Source of the DNA: Streblospio benedicti
Taxonomy: Eukaryota > Annelida > Polychaeta > Spionida > Spionidae
Length of the DNA: 64,000 nucleotides
Direction: 5' to 3'
NCBI GenBank assembly: GCA_019095985.1
Contig: CM032660.1
Span: forward strand, 14,429,654 to 14,493,653
Under the pieces are notes generated by a model. It was not told where the DNA came from. It saw nothing but the letters and a program-made list of their open reading frames with translations, and did no database searches. Positions 57,005 to 64,000 of the stretch are shown here, piece after piece (position 1 is the first letter of the stretch; every line of letters begins with the position of its first letter). A program made the position numbers and the translations under genes.

Positions 57005-57744
57005 GCAATAGTATTTAGTCGTGATGATGCTGAATAGTTTCCATTGCAATATAAGACGTGTTTGTTACAAAATCCATCGAAGATCGAAATAAAATATTTC
57101 GTCTCTAACATTTTGATATCTAAACAACCAGACTCGTTTGAGTTACTTATGGAGACTACGCAAAGAAAACAACTTCAGGATTCATTCATCAAACTCAATC
57201 CAGCTGTTTCACCAGGGTTACTCATTAGGTGTACACGACAGATTTATTCTCCAGATAAATGTCCTTTAGACCTCCAGCTATCTGAACAAATGGTATTACA
57301 AATTGATGATAGCTTCTCCTTGCAATGTATGTTTAGAACTTAGTTTTATCTCTTCTACTATATAACAAATCAACACTGCATCTGAGCTTATAGTTACTTA
57401 TTGTTGTGTTACCCTATGTGTAAGTTACTCGCGGGATATCTTACTTCAAATTAAAAATGAAAACGTAAAATGTAAATTTGTTAGTTTATAGCCGTGATCC
57501 AAGTATTTTGCTCTCGCGATTTTACATTTTACACCAGACCATTGGCATCCTTGTCACACTATATATTTCTCACCTCCCCGGGGAGCCTAATACAGCACAC
57601 TGTGAGATTTTTAAATTAACGGCATTAATTAAGAATAATTACAAAATGCAGTAAAAGACCCTTTGTTACGGGTTTCAATGAAATAAAATCAAGTAGTATA
57701 AATAATATAGTATAGTAGAGTAATAAAACAATATCATAGTATTA

Positions 57745-58412
57745 GTTACAGAGCACTTCCTAAAATATTGTTTCTTATTTCCCACGCCTCTTGAATAAAC
57801 TTTATAAAACACATATTAAAAATATCACTTCTGTCACTTAAAAGGCATTCAGTAATATAAAAATCATTAGATATGTTAAACTCAATGTTATATTTTAAAA
57901 TGTATACGCATACGTATATGCATCTTCATAAAACGGGCAATATAGTATAAGATGTTTTGCGGATTCAAATGCCCCACATTTGCAGCATCCATCATTACGA
58001 TTTTGTCGCTTTAGGTTCTCACCTATTGGTAAAATGCCACATCTTAATTTCAACTTTAGAAGCGTTGCACTGTAGTTGGTAAGTGAATTTAGAAGATAAG
58101 GTGCACATTCATAGGATGGTTTATGGAGGAAATAATAGCGGAGTGATGATGATGTTGATCTTATATGTTGGACATTCAGTATGTTGTTAGTTCCATGGAC
58201 CCTTTAAGGGACGATATGTCCAGGTTATCGAGGTTTTCGAGCATGAAATCCAGTCCACGGGTAAGTATTTCTTTGGTGCTTTTGATAAAGTTTAATGGGC
58301 ACCTGATATTTTCTGGACTAATTTTAATCATTTCATTGAATATCATTTTTGTCAGGCGACCATTATCCATATTTTGTAGGTGGTGTAACCGTAGCGCAGA
58401 CGTGTTTATCAC
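57745..58412 (-). mobile_element. LINE (non-LTR) ORF2 C-terminal fragment
   Basis: Read on the minus strand, the text includes SSLRYYFLHKPSYECAPYLL, KLRCGILPIGENL and the zinc-knuckle-like CCKCGAFESAKHLILYCP. These are the hallmark of the C-terminus of animal non-LTR retrotransposon ORF2 proteins, after the reverse transcriptase. An upstream frame (58412-58176) probably belongs to the same element, and the two are in different frames with a stop between, so the copy is dead. The 5' part is absent. Confidence 0.7.
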
Positions 58413-58556
58413 TCATTTTTGCGTTCAGTCGCCTGACCTGTGCCCATCGTGTAGGTACCACGGAGCAGTGTGCAACCTGTTAAAGGTTAATTTGCTCAAC
58501 ACCTACCACCAAACCCGACCGAGAATCGAACCCACGAACTTCTGATCACGAATCAA
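58390..58556 (-). mobile_element. tRNA-derived SINE, copy 2 (5'-truncated head)
   Basis: Reverse complemented it reads GTGATCAGAAGTTCGTGGG, then a good B box GGTTCGATTC, then GGTGTTGAGCAAATTA and TTGCACACTGCTCC, matching copies at 40083 and 60419. The A-box half of the head is missing. It abuts the LINE fragment. Confidence 0.65.
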
Positions 58557-60418
58557 CATTAAATCATGATTATATACGCTTCAAATATGAGTTCTTTTTC
58601 TGAATCAATACAGAAAATATCAGATCTCGTTGATATGTTAAATTGCATGCATAGTCCAATTGCATTCCCAATTGCCAGTCTATATAACCGCTGACAACAT
58701 GTAGCTATGTATACAGAAACACTTCATAATATTCAATCGTGCATTGCATTTCATGACAGAAAGGTAGATATTTATACAGTAAAACATCATAGTATTCATT
58801 CATGCCATGCGTTTCTCAGCACGACGTGGAAAGATGAGAGGGAAGATGCAATTGAGAAATGCCACATTTACTGGGTTACCAGCATCCAACTCTAATCCGT
58901 AAATGCTAAAGACTCTTAGGTTAGTTATTATACGTTTTCTTGGTCTAGGTGAAGAGTTAAATTGCCACATTCAATATTAGTGTGTGTATTTGCTGTCCAG
59001 TGTTTTTATGATCATTTTATGGTCGGGTTAATGAGTACCAGAATCTCAAATAGAGTAACTCTGCCAGATGATTCCTATCTCCAAGGTACGCGTATGTAAT
59101 ATCCCATTTTGACAGTGACCAATCTTCGTCCCCGAATTTTCACAGCTGTGCTGTAAAATATGAGAAACACGCGGTGGAGATGATTTAACACACGTCATAG
59201 TTGAGCGATGTCTTGACATTGGTCTACAGGCATTCGTTAGGCAGCGGTGCAGCAACAGTGGTCAATAACCGTGCATCAGGAGTACCTCGATTGATTATCC
59301 ACAAGACATCGGTCATTGTGTGCGACTGGGGCATCAAATATTCTGCATGTCCAACTGTTTCCGATCAGGCCTTCGATAACCTCCAAAATGAACTTTAGCC
59401 ATTTTTGGCATCTGACACTAGTCGACGATTGTCCTGTGGTGTCAGGGTGATAACTGACTTATTTATCAATATCGTAAATCATACGGACAAGTGGAGGTTT
59501 CTGAAAAGACACGGACACCAGTAAATTTTAACTTCAAGGGGGGGGGGACTCCGTACGATACTTCCCCATATGCTGATTGACAGCCCAGCTTCAGCATGAA
59601 CGATGTACAATGGATTGGTAGATTATGTGGAGCATCTGGGAGGGAGCCGTGATTTGAACGTCATCCTAAAATTCACAGATGCCCCCAACGAAGCACTAAC
59701 GGTTCACGCATCGGCGACGTGGTTTGACGGGTGACGAGCATATATGTTTAAACTCACATCGCTCATACATCAGACAGGGTGTTTAACAATATCTATAATA
59801 ACAAGACTGCTTTTGAGTTCGATATTCAAGACTGTCAGACCTAGCTTAACTATCGGACAATACATATCGTCTTCTTGGCGTGTAAATACAATGGATATTA
59901 CAGCATAGGTATATAAGCACTCTGTGGTTTCATAGAAGCCAGATGTTCGTGTCATCTAAGTACCAGTCATTGAAATATTTCCCCAATGACATCTCTGACC
60001 AATTTAGTGGGAAGCAATAGAAAATGATATGATTATATTTTCTTAGATTACACATAAGAACTGGTGGCAATCAAACTTCTACTTCAGGTATGTGAGCTTT
60101 ATTTACTGGAAACTTCGCATGGCTTAGATGCTTTTTCTGGGATGACGATTACTGTTGGATAGATTATATTCGTATTTCCAACCTGCTAAGTGACGTGCCA
60201 TGAACCATTGAACCGATTTTTGATGTCTAACATTTCTCAGATCTATCTTTCAATGTCAGTTGGGGAAAACTTGGCATCCCATCTATACCACCAATTTGTT
60301 TGCTATATTTTTTGGAGATATTTGTAGGCGCCTTTATATTCGCACAGAGGGAATGCAACCATTCATCAGTATCAAACTGCAAAGAAACTCTTCATATGGA
60401 CTCCTTATAGTGGACATA

Positions 60419-60746
60419 TGTGCTTCCGTGGCCGAATGTATAGGGAGTTGGAATCGTGACCAGAAGGTCGTGGGATCGTTTCCCGGTCGGGTCTGATAGT
60501 GGGTGTTGAGCAAACTTACCTCTAACAGACTAACAGGTTGCACACTGCTCCTATACGTTAAATAAGTACAGGTCAGGCTCACGTCTGCACTACGGTAGCA
60601 ATGAGCTGTATACTCATCGGGGAGTTGAGAAAGATGTAGTGTGAAAAGGATATCAATGACCTGGTGTAAATGTTACGTCGCTAGAGCTAGAGCACGACAA
60701 CTTGTGAATTTCGACTGTAAATAAGCACATTTACATTTACATTTGT
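60419..60746 (+). mobile_element. tRNA-derived SINE, copy 3 (longest)
   Basis: It has an A-box-like CGTGGCCGAATGTATAGGG and the B-box region GTGGGATCGTTTCCCGG, then GGGTGTTGAGCAAACTTA, TTGCACACTGCTCC, and the 3' part AATGACCTGGTGTAAATGTT ending with ACATTTACATTTACATTT. It is the most complete copy in the window. Confidence 0.65.
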
Positions 60747-61484
60747 CATATGCGGACATCTATATTTCTACAGTTCCTTATCTGAGACATTTTTAAGGAA
60801 TTAGCCTACTAATGTTGTTTTGTCTTATCCACCGTATCTCTCCCACGGAGAAGATGGTGTGATTATGATCATAAATCATTTCAAACGCTATTTCCTCAAT
60901 AGGCCATCGTATATTGTTATATTAGAAATGTTTCATTCACATTGATTGCATGTGGACATGGAATCGGTAACCAGCAACTCGAAAGATTGCGAAACCCAAC
61001 AAGGATGGACATGCTCAACAACCATCATATTCTTTGTCCTGTCCCGGTAATCCCATAATGCAATTTCTTTTTCTTTTTTTAATGTCACACTTGCAGCTAT
61101 ATCATTAGTATAAATGTCTTCGAATATAAATATAAATTTTCCATGCATTTTGCATAGTAGTAGGCTTGTCACTTGGAATACAATAGGTTAATTGAAAGGT
61201 CAGTTACCATGCTCTGTGCCATCAATATTGACATTATCATGCCTAAGACATCTACTAGAAATAATAGCTTCAATATGCATTGTGGATGTACACATCATTG
61301 TAATAAACCCTTGTTTATACGTGACTGTGTCATGTCCATTACATTAGAATTCTTTAGTATGGTAGGATGATAAACATGTTACATTGTGCTCAGACATTGT
61401 GAGTCTGTTGCTTTATCTTTAATGGCCATATACATGACTTTTCTTCTTCATCTCGATCTACAACGTAAACAGTAAACAGATACA

Positions 61485-61645
61485 GCAAAACCTCACATCA
61501 AAACGATCTTTAAAGACCTTTTCAGTGTCTTATTTAACCTTAGAAGAAGAGGCAATAGTGAACCTCCATGAAGAGACCACCTCTCTATCGCAACGATTTG
61601 GGGGGCAATCGCAGTTTTACCGTATGAAGGGGTTAAAGTAAAAGA
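61485..61645. mobile_element. AACCTCT-type MITE copy
   Basis: It runs from CAGCAAAACCTCACATC through AGAGACCACCTCTCTATCGC to GCAGTTTTACCGTATG. It shares the AACCTC and GAGACCACCTCTCTAT words with the copies at 41330 and 46765. Confidence 0.4.
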
Positions 61646-62471
61646 AAACATGCTCCAAACAAGTGTCGTCAGCAGAGTGGTACCATTCTCACCTATCATC
61701 AAAATTAATATTACAACATAAACTTAATTACGACTCCAGATTGCCATAATGGATTATTCGCATGGCAACTCGTACTGGAAAGCATAATTATATTTATGGG
61801 CCACTAACACTTTTACACCTCAGAGCGTTAGCTTATCTTGGTTTGCTGATGTACAATCGTGTTTTTTCGACCTCTCACCTGCCCTCTTATAATGTCAAGT
61901 CAGTTGGTGGACTGCTCGTAAATTTTGCACGGATAGGAGGACTCTGCAGCTACTACTCACTTATTAACTAACACACTTTTACTTTGATGGGTCTTTTTTT
62001 TCTTTTGTGGGCATTACTACGGCTCTACTATCTATAATGTGATATTACTGGGGGGGGGGGGGTAATTCGTTTTCTTCAAATTTATGCCGGTGTGGTTTCT
62101 AAAACAAAATGGCCAATGATATATATTGGTGGGCAATAATGTGCCTAGGCAAACACAGACTTGCCAACTAGTATGTGAGACACTCAGTCCACCTGTGCTT
62201 TGACTCTGAGGAGGTGCGATTGATGACAATAATTACACCAAAAGATTTTCTTAATGTGACCTCTTTGGCTCAAGCTCTATTAAGCTACAACTGTTGTTAA
62301 CCTGGACAAATAGTCGTTTATATACACGATATTTTCTTTCACGCATTGTGGTACCTCATATCAAGTTCGATGCAAGTTGCTCAAACTGTATTGGTCTCAA
62401 CTTATGATTTGGAGACAAACACTCTCTTCTCTGGAAACTATAGACAAGATTTTGAAATAGTTGGGTAACTA

Positions 62472-62609
62472 TTCTATAGACAGACTCAGGACTTTTACCA
62501 CCAAAATATTTAATTTTCATTGAGGTTTTTGACACATTCACCATCGATCGATCCTGTGAGTATGCCCCCCCCCCCCCTCCCTTTTTCAAAAACGTGGATC
62601 GGCCTTTAA
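62472..62609. mobile_element. MITE of the TAGGCAGATC family, copy 3 (diverged)
   Basis: The ends CTATAGACAGACTCAGG and ACGTGGATCGGCC are altered forms of the family TIR. The interior keeps ACCACCAAAATATTTAATTT and a poly-C run. Confidence 0.5.
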
Positions 62610-64000
62610 CATTGTGCAATTTCGCGTTCTGAGACTAAGTTACATTAAATTGACACATACACTTTCAAACTTAAGAATTCTCATCACTTTATTATCACAT
62701 GTTTGTGATTATACTGATTATATATGTTAAGCTAATGGCTTGATTATGAAGACTACATGTAGTAACACGGGTACTAGCATCGTGATTGCTGTTTTTCTAT
62801 GCATTTATATTAAAGGATATCAGTACAGCATCATATGAATATTGACAATTAATTTAAACGTGTCAACCCAAGCTAATAATCACTCTGCACACTCTTCGGA
62901 CAAAATGTTTCTATAAATTGAGTCAAATAATTCAGGGTGAAGACCAAGACAGTTGAACATGCGCCCAAATAAATGTTGGTATAAAAACATTCTATCTATA
63001 ATGTGTCAAAATAAATACCATAGAGAATTTTCCACAGCTAAACAGAGTAGAGTGCAATAAAATCCAAAATATAAATTCATAATGTTTACAATAATCCGGC
63101 AATATCCAAAATATTCATTGTGTTCTGCCTTTTTTCACATTTGAGTTCTTCATTATAGAGGTACAAATTGTCCACTGTGTTTGAGCATGATGACTCTGTT
63201 TAGACTGATCAAGGTTCTGCTGATGTGTGTCACGAGCAAACGTAAGAAACAGGTGCATTATTTAGTGTTCAAAACTTCTTTTTTTTTCTTCTTGTATTTA
63301 CGTAGTTCACACAGCCAAACTTTTTTAACCACCCAAAACTTTCTTCTTCTTTTTCATTGTCAAGATTCCAAAATAGTAGTATTCAACATACTAAAAGTTT
63401 TTTAGTAGTATAACGCTTTTACTTAAAATTTACTAACTGTATTGTTATTATACATAGATAGTTTAGTTTATCCAACTAATTTGATAAATATTGATAGATG
63501 ATTATTCATATCCAGAACAGTTATTCCACCTATTGTTAACAATAGGCTGAAGAATTTCTTGACCGCACATGAAAATTTTAAAAGAAATCAACAACAAAAA
63601 ACAAAACAAGAAACGCACACTTTAATTTGGTTACAAGAATGTGAATGATTACACAACATATGCTCTTAAAAAATAATCATTTTAACATGTTCGTGAGCTT
63701 CAGTGCGGTACATGTATTGGCCACTTTATATGATAAAACGTTTCTTAAGATAAAAACGTTTTGAACAATTGTTAACATTTCTAAATAAAAAAAAACATAG
63801 CATAGAAAGACAAACAAAAAGTACAAAAATTAGACCATATGCTATTAATAGACTCCATGAGATTACTACTTCTTCCGATAATCTTGCGCCTTCACTCATG
63901 AAGATTATGCAAGATGGCTTAGTGTGACACATGTACAAAGGATAAAACAAAACAGTGTTAAAATTTACAGTGCAGTCTAAAACTGGCTAATGAATTGCAA

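Larger units (their letters stand above)
53802..64000. other. Right flank without a supported gene
   Basis: I looked for the missing signal-peptide exon of receptor subunit 2 and for other genes and found none I can defend. The stretch holds two MITE copies (56846-57004 and 62472-62609), a LINE 3' fragment (57745-58412), two SINE copies and an AACCTCT-type repeat (about 61485-61645). Short frames such as 57044-57343 (plus) and 63726-63950 (minus, with a hydrophobic stretch) match nothing I know. Confidence 0.5.

Noticed and set aside
57044-57343. Plus-strand 99-codon frame
   Set aside because: Composition is protein-like, but there are no splice or homology signals, and its start overlaps nothing conserved.
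59046-59160. Minus-strand stretch reading GDEDWSLSKWDITYAYLGD in one frame
   Set aside because: It looks protein-like but is bounded by a stop just upstream and has no acceptor in phase. I cannot assign it to any family.
63726-63950. Minus-strand frame with a hydrophobic stretch, considered as a signal-peptide exon for receptor subunit 2
   Set aside because: The hydrophobic segment lies mid-frame, no good phase-2 donor follows, and it is 10 kb away from the next exon.

Overview
This window is nuclear DNA from an invertebrate animal. The evidence is genes broken by many GT-AG introns, AT-rich introns with GC-richer exons, nicotinic-type Cys-loop receptor subunits, a voltage-gated K+ channel, and many short non-autonomous DNA transposons plus a tRNA-derived SINE. 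A run of 100 N (37461-37560) marks a scaffold gap. I cannot fix the phylum from sequence alone.

Left part, minus strand (125-24224). A SART3-type HAT-repeat gene (U4/U6 snRNP recycling factor family) begins at 24224. I can follow 14 phase-consistent exons (548 codons) down to 14934. Directly downstream on the same strand lies a very large gene (14162 to 3202, about 2415 residues if it starts at 14162). Its layout is a NADAR domain, a tandem array of about sixteen 62-residue repeats, an Arg/Ser-rich splicing-factor-like region, and a second NADAR domain. Two further minus-strand exons (870-676 and 277-125) encode a charged, RS-like tail ending in two PPPGFK motifs. In phase and composition they could be the real 3' end of the SART3-like gene, which would place the NADAR gene inside a 14-kb intron of it. 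Alternatively the HAT and NADAR parts are spliced into one protein of about 2990 residues. No RRM or Lsm-binding tail of SART3 is seen.

Middle and right part (26686-53801). Two Cys-loop receptor subunit genes of the nicotinic type face each other tail to tail. Subunit 1 is on the plus strand, 9 exons, 26686-47845, 503 residues. Subunit 2 is on the minus strand, 8 exons found, 53801-48935, with its signal-peptide exon not located. Both lack the loop-C vicinal cysteines, and both carry a small residue (Gly or Ala) at the M2 9' gate position. A complete intronless Kv channel gene (32705-31179, minus) sits antisense inside the second intron of subunit 1.

Repeats are concentrated in introns. They include hAT-like and pogo-like TIR elements, one TA-flanked element nested in another, two long fold-back palindromes, at least three dispersed MITE families, a tRNA-derived SINE in three copies, a LINE 3' fragment, and several minisatellites. 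The last 10 kb (53802-64000) holds repeats but no gene I can support.
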